Assembly: GCA_004009845.1 (NCBI GenBank)
Contig: RMBW01000063.1
Span: forward strand, 119,108 to 183,107
DNA from: Davidsoniella eucalypti
Taxonomy: Eukaryota > Ascomycota > Sordariomycetes > Microascales > Ceratocystidaceae
DNA length: 64,000 nt
Reading direction: 5' to 3'
In this document: positions 1-11,500 of the stretch, in pieces
How positions within the stretch are numbered: position 1 is the stretch's first letter
How the letters are laid out: each line of letters begins with the position of its first letter
Notes under the pieces: generated by a model
Told to the model about the DNA's origin: nothing
Databases searched by the model: none
Seen by the model: the letters and a program-made list of their open reading frames with translations, nothing else
Made by a program: the position numbers and the translations under genes

Positions 1-271
1 GTGGGTTGGCGAGCCCGAGAAACGACGCTGAAAGCACAGCCTGTGGATCTCGTGAGCTATTGTTCAGGCGAGACGAAAGCAGCGCGGGAGATTGCGACAA
101 CGAGCGTTGTAAGCCGGGAATCATGCCGGGTACGGACGCCATAGTAGAGGAGGCGCCGATATGGTTTCGGTGGGGGTAGTAGGTGGGCTGTTGGTTGTGG
201 AAGCCTCCGTTTGAAGCACTAGCAGAAAGCCTCGCCCGTGCATTAGCATTTCCTCGTCCGAAAGCCATCAT
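1..271 (-). CDS. N-terminal fragment of an unidentified protein, cut by the window edge
   Basis: Reading the minus strand from tandem ATG codons at 271-266, the frame stays open for about 90 codons to the left edge. The product begins MMAFGRGNANARARLSAS and continues as an S/N/P/Q-rich, low-acid stretch with segments such as HIGASSTMASVPGMIPGL and SLSQSPALLSSRL. The composition suggests a disordered N-terminus. I do not recognise the family and no catalytic or structural domain lies in the visible part. The frame is GC-richer than the DNA upstream of 272, which supports coding. It is divergent from LSM5, whose ATG is about 550 bp away. An intron in the visible part cannot be excluded, and the first of the two ATGs is chosen only because it gives the longest product. 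Confidence 0.6.
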   Translation of the reverse strand, partial: MMAFGRGNANARARLSASASNGGFHNQQPTYYPHRNHIGASSTMASVPGMIPGLQRSLSQSPALLSSRLNNSSRDPQAVLSASFLGLANP

Positions 272-823
272 GATAGACGGCTGGGTTTCCGCTATATCAT
301 CCAGGAGCGGCAGTTTTCTAGCGATATAGGGCTGTCTCTGTCTCCAGAGTATTTGTATAATGCAATGCACAATGCAATCCGCCAGAAGCGAAATAGGCTG
401 TCGTCGTTGGTGCCTAGAATGGCTACGCCGTTTGGATCTATTTTCCTTGCTATGTTGATGCAGCGCGGGATCAAGAACGCCCCTCTAACCTGCAGTCGGA
501 TTTATGACCCCGTTGTATATTTGTATGCTATAGAAAGCCCTTTCTCTCTATTTTCCATCTTCTTTTCTTTACTAAGACCTATTAAGACAAACCTAAGGAT
601 TGACCGTGCTCTATGTAGCGTTGTCTGTCAGCTGCCAGAGAGGCATGCGCCAGCTGCCAGGCAGACTCCGTTTGCTATGCTTTGCCACGATGAATGGCCA
701 ATAGGTTAAGGCCTCAGTAAAAGCTAGTGATGTAGGCACATTTCGAGGTTTTCATCACACTTTGAAATTATCTTTACCTACGTGCAATTTCACAGTGAAG
801 TTCACCATCTCACATCGCTCACT
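272..823. other. Divergent intergenic region between the left-edge gene and LSM5
   Basis: About 550 bp between two divergent start codons, so it should contain both promoters. A chance-looking frame crosses 353-709 on the plus strand, but it resembles nothing I know. A pyrimidine-rich stretch lies near 538-575. I see no tRNA or repeat. Confidence 0.5.
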
Positions 824-1371
824 ATGGCCTCTCAACTTCTTCCATTAGGTAACCATCAATCATCACTGTATCTCGTGTATCTGAACACTGGCTAACTATT
901 TGCTTCACAGAGCTCATCGACAAGTGCGTTGGCTCCCGCATCTGGGTCATCATGAAGGGCGAAAAGGGTTCGTTTCATCCATTGTCTAAATATGCTTCCA
1001 CGCAATATCCTAACATTAAGCATAGAGTTTTCCGGAACCCTTCTTGGCTTTGATGATTATGTTAGTATGTATCATCTTGAAATACCACCATTTCCATAAT
1101 TCAAAGCTAACCCTTTTATCAGACATGGTCCTGGAAGATGTCACTGAGTTGTATGTTGACTTGAACAAATAATCCTCTACATGTGCGAAAAACTAACTTT
1201 CTATAGCGACTACTCTGGTAACCAAACCAAGTTACCCAAAATCCTGCTTAATGGTAACAATGTCTGCATGGTAAGTCACACGTTTCGCCCTCTTCAGTCA
1301 TCTTGCAAACTTCTAACATGACCATACAGTTGATACCTGGTGGTGAAGGCCCTGTTGCTGCCTCGGCATAA
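824..1371 (+). CDS. LSM5: U6 snRNA-associated Sm-like protein LSm5
   Basis: Six exons join to an 84-residue protein: 824-848, 911-967, 1026-1064, 1123-1150, 1207-1270 and 1330-1371. The phases agree at every junction. The product starts [20 protein letters not shown] and carries the Sm1 fold ([39 protein letters not shown]) and Sm2 part (ILLNGNNVCMLIPGG) expected of LSm5. LSm5 is a subunit of the Lsm1-7 ring (cytoplasmic mRNA decay) and the Lsm2-8 ring (nuclear U6 snRNA binding). The length is normal for the family. Most donors are GTA(A/T)GN, but intron 2 uses the weaker GTTCGT. The introns are tiny, with CTAAC elements near the acceptors. The gene is convergent with RPB11, about 340 bp downstream. 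Confidence 0.93.
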
Positions 1372-1709
1372 TCATAATGTTTAGTAATGACCCCATGAAT
1401 ACATGAATGAATACCCGGGTTTCCAGAATCCCAGAATCCCATGTTGTTGGTGTCTTGCATTTTGAGGGTATGTCCCTGCGATAGATTGCATGGTGTAGTT
1501 CTATCTATATACCAAAAAGAAAACAAGGCAATATAAGTGCAAAATCCGAAGCCTATATCATTGAGCTATGATCAATGATGGCCTAAGTGATCCGTGAAAC
1601 GCCTACCCGCTATAAAACAAAAGACAATCATTATGAAATCAAGTTCCAAGCATTGTGCATCGTCTTGTGTACATCAACAAGACTCCCGGATGGGTTAGCA
1701 TCCGAGCAC
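1372..1709. other. Convergent 3' intergenic spacer between LSM5 and RPB11
   Basis: About 340 bp holding the two 3' ends. I see no gene, tRNA or repeat. A direct duplication of the words CAGAATCCCA and GAATGAATAC around 1398-1441 looks like minor slippage. Confidence 0.5.
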
Positions 1710-2243
1710 TTAGTGCAAGCTGTCTCCTGCAGAAACCATGCGACGCAGCTCCCATTCGCGGGTGAATTCGTTGCTAAAGGTGGAAAGATCACGCATAAGC
1801 TTCTTGATGATCTCCATGAGAATCTCGCGGGGAGAGATTGTTCCATCTGTCTGGATACGGATGAACATTTCAGGCACATTAGGGTGACCAACTAAAAATG
1901 GTTGTCAATAATTTTTCACCCTCGGTATTTAGAAAACAAAATCTTACTCTTGTAACCGGCCATCATGACATTCTTGTGCTTCTTCAGGTGCTCGGAAAGC
2001 AAGTTGCCAATAGTGTGATCTTCTTTGCGAAGGATGAAGTCGGAGCAGTGAGGCAAGCCTACGGACAGTTAGTGTACGATTCAATGGATGATTGCGGACA
2101 TCATTGTTCAGCTTACCAGCAAAAGGCTTCTCCTCAACCTTTTTCTCGCCTTCACCAAGAAGGAAGAGTTCGGTACTGTGAAGTTAGTATATCATGTTTA
2201 GCTATAGAATATCAGGAAATGCTTACCGATCGGGCGCGTTCAT
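1710..2243 (-). CDS. RPB11: RNA polymerase II subunit Rpb11
   Basis: Minus-strand gene of four exons (2243-2227, 2175-2117, 2058-1948, 1891-1710) encoding 122 residues, against about 120 in yeast. The N-terminus MNAPDRTELFLLGEGEKKVE is the conserved Rpb11 start. Residues about 34-62 carry the DHTIGNLLSEHL motif of the RpoA/Rpb3/Rpb11 dimerisation fold, followed by AGYKIGHPNVPEMFIRIQTD. The protein pairs with Rpb3 in the Pol II assembly platform in the nucleus. Splice phases close exactly to a 369-nt CDS ending in TAA. Branch points TACTAAC and CACTAAC lie about 10 nt before the first two acceptors. Nothing appears truncated. Confidence 0.93.
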
Positions 2244-3873
2244 GTTGAATTAGAATTGGTCTGGTTAGAAATATGGTTAGGGTGAACCCGATTATAAAAT
2301 CAAGATAGACTAAGCGTGGGCATTGATAACGTGACGTTATAGTCCAGCGTGTTTTGCTATGCTACTTGTTAGAAGTCCCGAAATCCTAGCCATGATCCCA
2401 TCCGTAGCCTTGCAGCTAATCTAGCCTTGTGGAGTTGTTGACAATTAACCTTGTTGGTGTCGGACCCTAAGTGTTTGCAAAGATAGGGTTTCAAATTCAC
2501 TAAACTGAACACAGTCCAGTCGGCATTTTACTCCGAATTTGACACAACTTCGGACAGTATTAGTCAATAGTTGATTGAAAATTCGAAAAAAGTAGTTGCG
2601 TCCATCAAATTTTGTAGTTTAATAAATTCATATGAGTTATAAGCAATATCTCTATTTCAAGTGACACAAAATCACTTAGGATGATTAGTTTAAGCAATTA
2701 CGCCTTTTAGAAGAGCTACCATAACTACATATCTGTATTTAGGTATTATCTTGATATAAGATCGTGTTTGATTATTTCCACTAAATCTAGCATTGACCCG
2801 TCTCCAGTATACAGGTAATGTATATATGATATTATGTCCCTTTTTCACCCACAGATGCGGCTGCGGCGTGGCAACTCCGTGGTGACTTGCAATTAACCCC
2901 CGATAAACGATAAATGTCTTGCTATAATCCGTTATCGGATTGCCGGCCGGCCCTCCTGACCTGTTTACCCCGTATTGAAAGTATGGAGTACAAGAATGTG
3001 CAACTAATGCTATAGTACGCTTATGTTATATACAGAAACAGGCATTTGGTACAACTACATATACGCGCTAAAGGATTGTCGTAGCGAGTACGTTTGACAT
3101 TGGATCGCTGACATGATTTAGTTTTCGCATTAGTTGATTTGCTCTTCGACTGCCGAGCAATTTACGAGCTCTAACGCATTAGCTTAGGAAGCTTCAAGCG
3201 GGATGATACTGACACGAATGGGCACTGTCTTGCATAAGGTGGTAAACAAACCTTATAAAGAGCTATTCGGTTACTTCTACAAGCTGTACTGGATTTCTAT
3301 TACACGACAGTAAATTTCAGAGTCGCCCTTAAACTTCCGAGTTACAAAAATGTTCTCCAATGTACGTAATAGTGAGTATTCGTAGGAAGCCAAGGCCCGG
3401 TTGAAGGAAGCCATAGCCTAGGTTGGTCGACCGAACCTAGGGAACCGTTATGTCAACGATTGCAGTGAAGGGTAAAGCGCGAATGCATGGGACATCAAAT
3501 TTTCCAAATTTTCTCAACCGACAGAGTGTAAAGGAATAGAGAAAATGAGGAGTCAAGAACATGATGTTCTTTGGCCTTTGTCTAGCCTAATATATTGCTG
3601 CTTTGTTCCCTAGAGATTCGGTCTTTACAAGAAATATTATTGTTTTCTTCAGCCTTTTCAGCTGTGCTATTGTTTTGTGCTAGCTTTACACCTTTTTTTG
3701 TGATTGTGGCGGACAAAGAGTTTTCTTATCGGGGGTTTTCTGCCGTTTATCGTTCTGTCGATATTCATATCTGATCACTGTATAGGCTCAAAAAAACCCA
3801 CAGCCCAGCTAGCAAAGATTGCAGCCAACTCGAGCGCCTTTCAAATCTATAAGCCAAAAAAAATAGAGCCAAA
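2244..3873. other. Intergenic region between RPB11 and the asparaginase gene
   Basis: About 1.6 kb between divergent start codons, with no supportable gene. The last 150 bp before the asparaginase ATG contain T-rich tracts, and an A-rich leader stands just before the start codon (AAAAAAAATAGAGCCAAAATG). A frame at 3704-3901 begins with GTG and overlaps this leader, so I do not count it. Confidence 0.5.
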
Positions 3874-5517
3874 ATGTCCATGCCGCCTATCCTGCCTGTG
3901 AAGGAGGTCAATGCTGACATCTCCGTCCCCGAGTCCCGGGTTCTCATAATCGGCACCGGCGGCACAATTTGCATGCAGCCGTCGGCCGATGGCCTGTTGC
4001 CGATGGGCGGATTCATGGAGAAGGCCATGGCTCCGCGTCCCAACTTCAACGACATGTCGACCCCTGCTAGTAAGCCTGCCCGCACTCTCGATCCCGGCCT
4101 TTGCCCGTAAATGTATCCCTTGCTGCTTGACTGACACGGCTCTCTAGTTTCACTCAAGGCTTATAAAGACGGCAAGGAACTGGCCCTGCCTTCTCTCCGC
4201 ACGCCTCCCACAGCCTATGCCCGACATGTGCGCTATTCCTTGCTAGAATTCTCCCCGCTGTTGGACTCTAGCTCAATCTCGGCTGAGGGCTGGGTTGAAG
4301 TTGCCCAGACTATCAAGGACAACTACCATCTGTACGATGGCTTCGTAATCCTTCACGGAACCGACTCACTATCGTACTCGGCTTCAGCACTGTCATTCAT
4401 GCTCTTAGATCTTGGCAAGCCCGTCATTCTCACTGGCTCACAGGCTTCCATCTTCTCTCTGCAGTCCGATGCTGTAGACAACCTTTTGGGCTCTTTGATT
4501 ATTGCGGGCACTTTTGTCATCCCAGAGGTATGCTTGTTCTTCAACCACAAGTTGTTCCGTGGCAACAGAACCACCAAGACCTCCGCCACCAACTTCAACG
4601 CCTTTGAGAGCCCCAACTGCGAGCCTCTCGCCAAGATTAACGGTCTCGGTGTTGATGTCAACTGGAGTCTCATTCAAAGACCCAAGCGTATTGCCGAGTT
4701 CCATATCAGCAAGGCCATGGATACAGCAAATGTTGCTTTGCTGTGGGTGTTCCCTGGTATCCGCCCTGAGATGGTCGAGTCGGTTCTCAAGGCTCCTGGC
4801 CTTCGCGGCCTGGTTCTCGCATCTTTCGGTATGGGCAATGCTCCCCATGGCGTTGATGGTAGCTTCACTCGTGTTATCCGCGAGGGTGTCGAACGCGGCA
4901 CTGTCATTGTCAATGTTTCTCAGTGTCCATCCGGGTTTGTCTCTCCGGTCTATGGCCCCGGTACCGAGCTGGGACGTGCCGGCGTTATCTTCGGCCTTGA
5001 TTTAACTATCGAAGCTGCCCTTACCAAGCTGTCTTACCTTCTTGCTATCCCAGGAATCACATCCGCCGAGGTTGGCAAGCGCATGTCTGAGTCTATCCGG
5101 GGAGAGATGACTGAAAAGCTTGCCCCCGTTTTCCATCATCCGGCCGGCAACATCGACGATGCAGTTGCCCGCTTGTCTACTACAGACAACGAGTTCACTG
5201 CTCTGGGTTATGCTATCAAGAGAGGCGACTTACGTACTGTAACCGAGATCCTCGACGGTGATGAGCTGGAAATGCTGAAGAAGTCTGATTATGCTGGCAA
5301 CACTGCAGTTCACTTGGCCGCTGTCTGTCCTGATATCGGAATTCTACGCCTTATTCTAATTCGCGGCGGCAATGTCCATATCAGAAACCGGGCTAACAAC
5401 ACAGCACTTTTCGTCGCCATGAACTCAGGAAATGTTGCCTCAGCAAATCTACTTCGTGAAGCTGGTGCTCACCTATGGGAGAGCCCCGCGCCACCATCGC
5501 AACCTGTCAACCCTTAA
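3874..5517 (+). CDS. L-asparaginase, type I-like, with C-terminal ankyrin repeats
   Basis: Two exons, 3874-4069 and 4148-5517, joined through a GTAAGC...CTCTAG intron, give 521 residues. The N-terminal part shows the asparaginase signature GTGGTI at about 27-32, with the nucleophile Thr at about 31, and the second active-site motif HGTDSLSYSASALSF at about 135-149. LTGSQ follows. These place it in the asparaginase family that hydrolyses L-asparagine to aspartate and ammonia. There is no signal peptide, so it is probably cytosolic. From about residue 420 the sequence holds ankyrin-like helices (ALGYAIKRGDLRTV, GNTAVHLAAVCPDIGILRLIL, NNTALFVAMNSGNVASANLLREAGA). This architecture matches animal ASPG/60-kDa lysophospholipase and many fungal homologues; whether it has lysophospholipase activity is unknown. 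It is the last recognisable gene before the 45-kb gene-free block. Confidence 0.93.
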
Positions 5518-8500
5518 TCGAAGTTAGCTAGCACAAACCGAACTATTGAGTGCTTCTTGTTTCTTCTATCTTGGATTTTTGCTCACTTTGTCTTCGTTGA
5601 GTTATGTTTTGTTTTGTATACTGGCACTATCTGTTTTATAGGAATGATCTTGGGTTATATGTGTCTTGAGTTTAACTGTATTGGAAGAAACTATCACGGC
5701 TGACTGAGATATACAGTTATCAACACCAGCAAAAAAGCGAACAATTTTGATTTTATTTTATCACTATTTCACCTAGAGTGCCATTGATTTACATGTTTCG
5801 AGCACATTCATTGAATTGGCCATTTATGGGGTTGCCGCTCTGTTACTAGAGTGTATTACACAGATACATCTAGTTATAGATATCTTTGTCTTGAATGTAG
5901 TGAAGTCGCTCAATAACGCAGACAGACGCTATGATAACTTTGTATAAGTGTATGAAGACTTGTATGTACATTTAAGCCGCTTCTTGTCTAGCTAGTGTAA
6001 CGCCGTTATTTTCTTCCCCCCCTTTTACTCACATCTTATAGCGAACAGAGACTTCAAGTTGACAAATAAGGGTGCATTTGTATGTATACATACACACATA
6101 GATACATGCAGACACCATGCAGTTTACTATCAGCTGCGCTGCATTGCTACTAGCATGTCGTCCTCAAACGGCAAGTATTGCTTTTGGGTATCTTCAAGAA
6201 ATCCGATACGTGCGCTTATTGTTTGGCTAGCTACATCTAGTAACCGATCATAATTCTTTCGGTAACAAATTCGTGTTTTTGTACTCATTTGCGTAACAAT
6301 TTTTTATTTTTCCAGTATGCTTACAACTTTCTGTATAGATAAATATCTCTGCCTCCCGTACTAATAAATGCTAACCAAAAGAGGCCAAATCACGGGCTAG
6401 ACTAACGGATATTACCTATAGAGGAACAGTGGGATATCGGACTACACAACTCTTTTGTCTTTTATATGCGCTTGCTAAACCTCCATTACGATTAATCTGC
6501 GAGTAGAACAACCGAATGTAAACTAGCGTTAACAGGGAGCCGTACGCCTGACTCAAAGCACAGCACATTAATTATGAATCTCAGCACGCCACCATGAAAG
6601 ACTTGGTGTGATGAGCTAGTTCGAGGTAAGCATGCATGGTATGTCCCATATGAAATGTCTACACACTGACAGATAGTTTCCATAGTCTTGTGTTTTAATG
6701 CCGTCGTGGCGACAGTATCTCAAATTATGATACATTTGTATCCGTCTTACTGTGGTTCAAAGATTAGTCTACGTACAGATATGGCATTAGCTGGCTGTAT
6801 GTAGAAAGCCCTGAGATTCATACATCTATACCCACGTCCACATGTATACAACTACAGATATATAGGCATAGGCATAGTGCGGGCTGACAGACCAACACCT
6901 GGATTCAATATATGCAAGTCTCAGTCACCCCATCCATCCTATTGTTCCCTTTTATTTCTGCTCCGTTTGTTTCTCCGATTTGACAAGTCTCACGGCCAGA
7001 ACCCACGAGCTAGGGGGCTAGTGCCAGATCCCAGCCTGCATATTGTATCCGTAATCTGAGCTAGGAGGAAAAGTCCTATCCTGTCGGTTCTCTGGCCGCG
7101 AGCCTAGGCCCGGCATGATATCTTGAGCCGTGTGAACGAACCCGCCAGATACATATGCTAGAGGTCGGGGGGTAGTGTTAGTTCTGTTGGTAAAGCCACT
7201 TTCCTTTGGCTGGCCATTAGGAGTAAATATGTCCTTTCGTTTCGTAGGTATACTAACGTATATCATAGACGAATATGCATTCTATACACTATCATACATG
7301 ATTTATTGGGATTCTATCTATACTTTCATCAGCTAGTGTCAGTCGTGCTACAACTCTCAATGGTGCAGTCGGATAAATAGACACATCTACTCTGACGGCA
7401 AGATGACGCTTGAGAATCGTTCATGGTTTGATCCGGCATTCCCCGCATCTCTTATTTTACCTTGACTTTATTCCATGGACTATCTGTATATCGTCGGGAA
7501 GCATTGTGGATTCTACATAGCCACAGTGTTGCTATGGGCTGCGAAGATCCCCGTCTTTGCAGTATAGCACGGAAGGTTGATTCCATACGGCAAGTAGTAG
7601 TCATCGGCGAATCAGATATCTGACTTAGCTGCCCATTCGAAGACAATTGTCATGAACGTAAAGAACCTAGTAACCTAGTGCTGCTACGGACACGGGATAT
7701 TCGCTTAGGACAAAAGGAAGGCATGTGGATGGTTAGGACTTCTCTCGTGTCAATGTTCCGAAGGAAATGTACTATAACAAACGAGGCAAGATGGAGATAC
7801 CTTTGTTTGAATGGGTGTAGACATCACGGCACTACCGACATCATCGTGCTGGCCCTGCATGGTGATATGGAGAAGGATATGATAGGCGTACCAGTCATAT
7901 CTCGCTGCTCGCTCTCTATCCCGTTTTCATCTCGGCAAGATTGTGGCAAAGAACCGTCGTGTACACAATGTCACTACACCATTTGTCATGTATGCAGACT
8001 CTATATTGAAAGGCCATATCTTTTCCCATTCTTGCTCACATGCTTGACAACATCCGCAAATGAGTGTTGTCTTTTTCACAATTACTTATATATCTATGCA
8101 AATCAACGCTGCCCCGTCGGACTTAGACAAGTGAGATATTCAGATTAACAAACATCTAGGCAATAAAGGAGGGGCGGGATACGTGAGCTAGCTTTCTTGG
8201 TCACAGTATGCTGTGTACTTTGACAATGGGTTTCCATAGACACATACTTAGTACGCCGAGAATAGACTAATTGGACCAGCCTGAAGACGGGGGCTGACTT
8301 ATGTGTTTACTAATAATGAACTAGCCATCAAGTCACACTTCCACGATACATACACGGCGCTTACTGCCCGCCTTAGTCTAGTCAACACTACCATGAAGAC
8401 AACGACAAGTAGCTGGGAAGATCAAGATTTATGCACACGCCCATCAGAGGACGGCGAACACAAAGAGCACAAAGATGGAGGATCCAAGTTGATACCCGAG

Positions 8501-11500
8501 TGTGAGTGTGTACGGTACTAAGACAACGGGTACACACTAAGGCGGAGAAAACATATATCAACTTACAATTATGTGCGTGTATTCGCGCTAGTGAGTTCAT
8601 ATTCCCAAAGAACGACAAGATATGTGATAGTGGGCTGGGATGCCATCCTCAGCATTGTAGCGTACTTTACTATTTGATGTGAAGCCGCTATCCCAGACCT
8701 AGACCTCAGTCTACAGTAGAAATTAATATATCTATAGGAATAAGGAACAAAGCATAAGAAAGATGGTCTTTTGCTCCGTGTCATAAGCCAAAGTACACTC
8801 GATGGGTATGGTGATTTGCCCTATCGATGAGCATTTGGTAAGGATATAACGCCACTATATTCCTGGTATAGCACCATCATCTATATGTAAGTACGTATCT
8901 ATGTACATACAAGAATGTGATAGGGCATTTGTCAGCTTTGGATCTTACTATTGTCAGACTTCGCTGGTGTGTCACGCCGTAGTTAGTCTTGTCTTTTGTT
9001 GACCTAGCAGTGCCAGTCCAATGGAACGGGATTTCTACATGACCCAGTGATATTCTGCTGCAGTACTTTGCTGCGCCTTGAGTTAGCATCAGAAACTGTA
9101 TGAGAAACCCCGTTCACAAGCCTATTAGTCACGGTCTGCCTATAGCAATACAAATGTCCCAAGTTCACAACTTCCGTATCTCATACAATACTCTCTCGCT
9201 GCCAATGAGAATGCTGACTGTGATAGACTCATGTATACATAATAGCGTATATTTGTACTCAGATAGACCTGGAATGATCTAAACCTTGCAAGCGTAGATA
9301 TGTAAATGTTAATTGTTAAAACCCCAAAAGCGCTGGCTGGACATGCGCGCCAATAAGCGAACTTGAAGGGGAGGGACTGAGTAGTATTTCGTTAACACAA
9401 CTGCCAAGTAACTCTAATATTGAAAGACCAAGCTCAGAAAATAAAGAAGCCCTTTCATTCGGCATTGACCGGTTCTACGCATCCAAAGCATAGGTCCGTT
9501 TATCCAGTCCATAGGGGTGAGGATAGAATATATATATCCTCAGTAGGACCGAAGAGGGTAGGGAAACAAGACTTTATTACGTATTTTCCGGAGAGATCAC
9601 ATAGTTCCAGTATGTGAGGATTCTATGATACCTAATTCTGGTGTGTAGCGGCTTATTGTTGCATCTAGATGGAGAGTTCCATGTTGGCGTTGGGTAGGAG
9701 ATTTGACTTTTTAGCTGTCGCGCATCCCACAAGATATACGTGTACTTGTTACTTGATGGCCAACTTCCAGGCATGAGCCAACAACAGAAATGCAGCAAGA
9801 CATTGGAAGTTTCAAGTAGAATCCGTGTTGGGGGAAGGGAGGTTCCAAGAGAACCGATGTGTTTCCATTACTCCTCATGTACCTTAGAATTACGGGTATA
9901 GCGGTAAGTGATAGAATTTGGTACTGCTACTATAAGCATATATCAACCCGCCTCCTCGTATCACAGCCATGATTCAATGATTTAGCACGATTCCGCTGAT
10001 TCCAAATTCTAGCGGGCCGTGGCAGTCCAAGTCTTCTATGTGTACTTCTCTACAATCAGTAGATACGTGGCTCTACTTCGGGCAGATCAAGTCTGGCTTA
10101 TCAACGGTAGTGGTTACATATGATTCTTACAAAAGCGGATGTGACTTTAGGCCAGCCGGGTCTAACGCCGAAGGTTCGAGTTTTCCTATATTCCGAGATA
10201 ACATGATCACAATAGCGCTTAGAGGACATACATCACTAGCACCGTTTTCTCTTGTATTTGGTTGTCGGCTTCGTTCATCAGCAAGTGGACGAAATAATTC
10301 GAGATTCAAGCAATATGTATGCTTCAATGCTCGGGTAGGGGCTAGTTTCACCACAATAATGACCAATTAGCACTGTAAATGAGCAGTAAAACCAGAACCA
10401 AGACCCGGGAGTCTGGAGAAGGGACGCATTCAAAGAGGGGAAAGCACCAGAAAGAGCACGAGAAGATGGAGGTCCGATTTCGTCTCCATAGACACTAGAC
10501 AGGAAACTGATCAAAGACAGGAAGAAGCAGAAAGGCGGGAGCTGGCACAAAACACAAGGGCGCTATTCTGGGTGGAAGCGTGATGGGAGCATGGAATTAA
10601 GCGGGTGGGAGTCACAATGCCGGGAATTGTATTGCCGAAGAACGAAGCAGAGCATACGATACAACCGCCCTTGTCCAGTGAGTTTCTCTATTTCTTTCCT
10701 TTCTCGCGCTGCCAGAAAACAGCGATTTATGGGGGCGCATTCTTCTGTTCTGGCCTTTGCTGCTCTACTACCTTGGCGTTTCTCAACGTTACGTTGGCAA
10801 GACCACTGTGACCTGGCTGTTACGACTCCGGAGTTCTTTATAAGAAGTGATGTGTCTGCTCGAAATGATATGGACATACGGCACTAAGAGTATGTCCGCT
10901 TGCATGACACCTCTTTTATATCTTGTGGGAGAGGAACCAGGGCGGATATGAAGAATCCGGTGATATTTACCGCTGGAACTGACGATGATATCACGAACGC
11001 AACCTCACAAGCTTACAGTGAATATGTACACGTATCATATCACCATCATTGTCGTACATTCAGTAAGCAATACAAGCATGAGCCAATCTCGTCCGTGACT
11101 GACTATTTTATCTGCTACCTACTACAACTACATATACAAACACCAGATACACCACCACTATGGGTGTATTGGGGGCTAAACAGGACTCGTCGAAATAGGT
11201 GCGCCGTCCAATTACAGTAGGATCTATGTGTATGGTGACCATCATAATAGTGTCCTGTTTTGCATCTACTGTAGTTTGACGTAGTATGGCCGAGTAGAGC
11301 AATCCGATTGAGCCGTTGGCAAAAAAAAAGAAGAAAAAAAAAAGGCTGGAAACGTAGCGTTGCGGTCGGTAATAGGCGGCTTCGTATTGGGTATTGCATT
11401 TGCGGATAATTCAACTGGGCAAAAGAAGAGACAGTATGTACATTTAGTCTAGCAATTATTCGGCAAAATGCCAAGTCTTCCTCTCTCTAGGTGGAAGTAT

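Noticed and set aside
7678..8148. 156-codon plus-strand frame with a CTQCHYTICHVC segment resembling a zinc knuckle
   Set aside because: It starts from GTG, has no ATG near the start, no second ligand set in the right spacing, and composition like surrounding noncoding DNA.
10278..10550. Minus-strand frame whose product begins like a signal peptide
   Set aside because: The first codon is TTG. The upstream purine-rich strand by itself produces a hydrophobic minus-strand translation.
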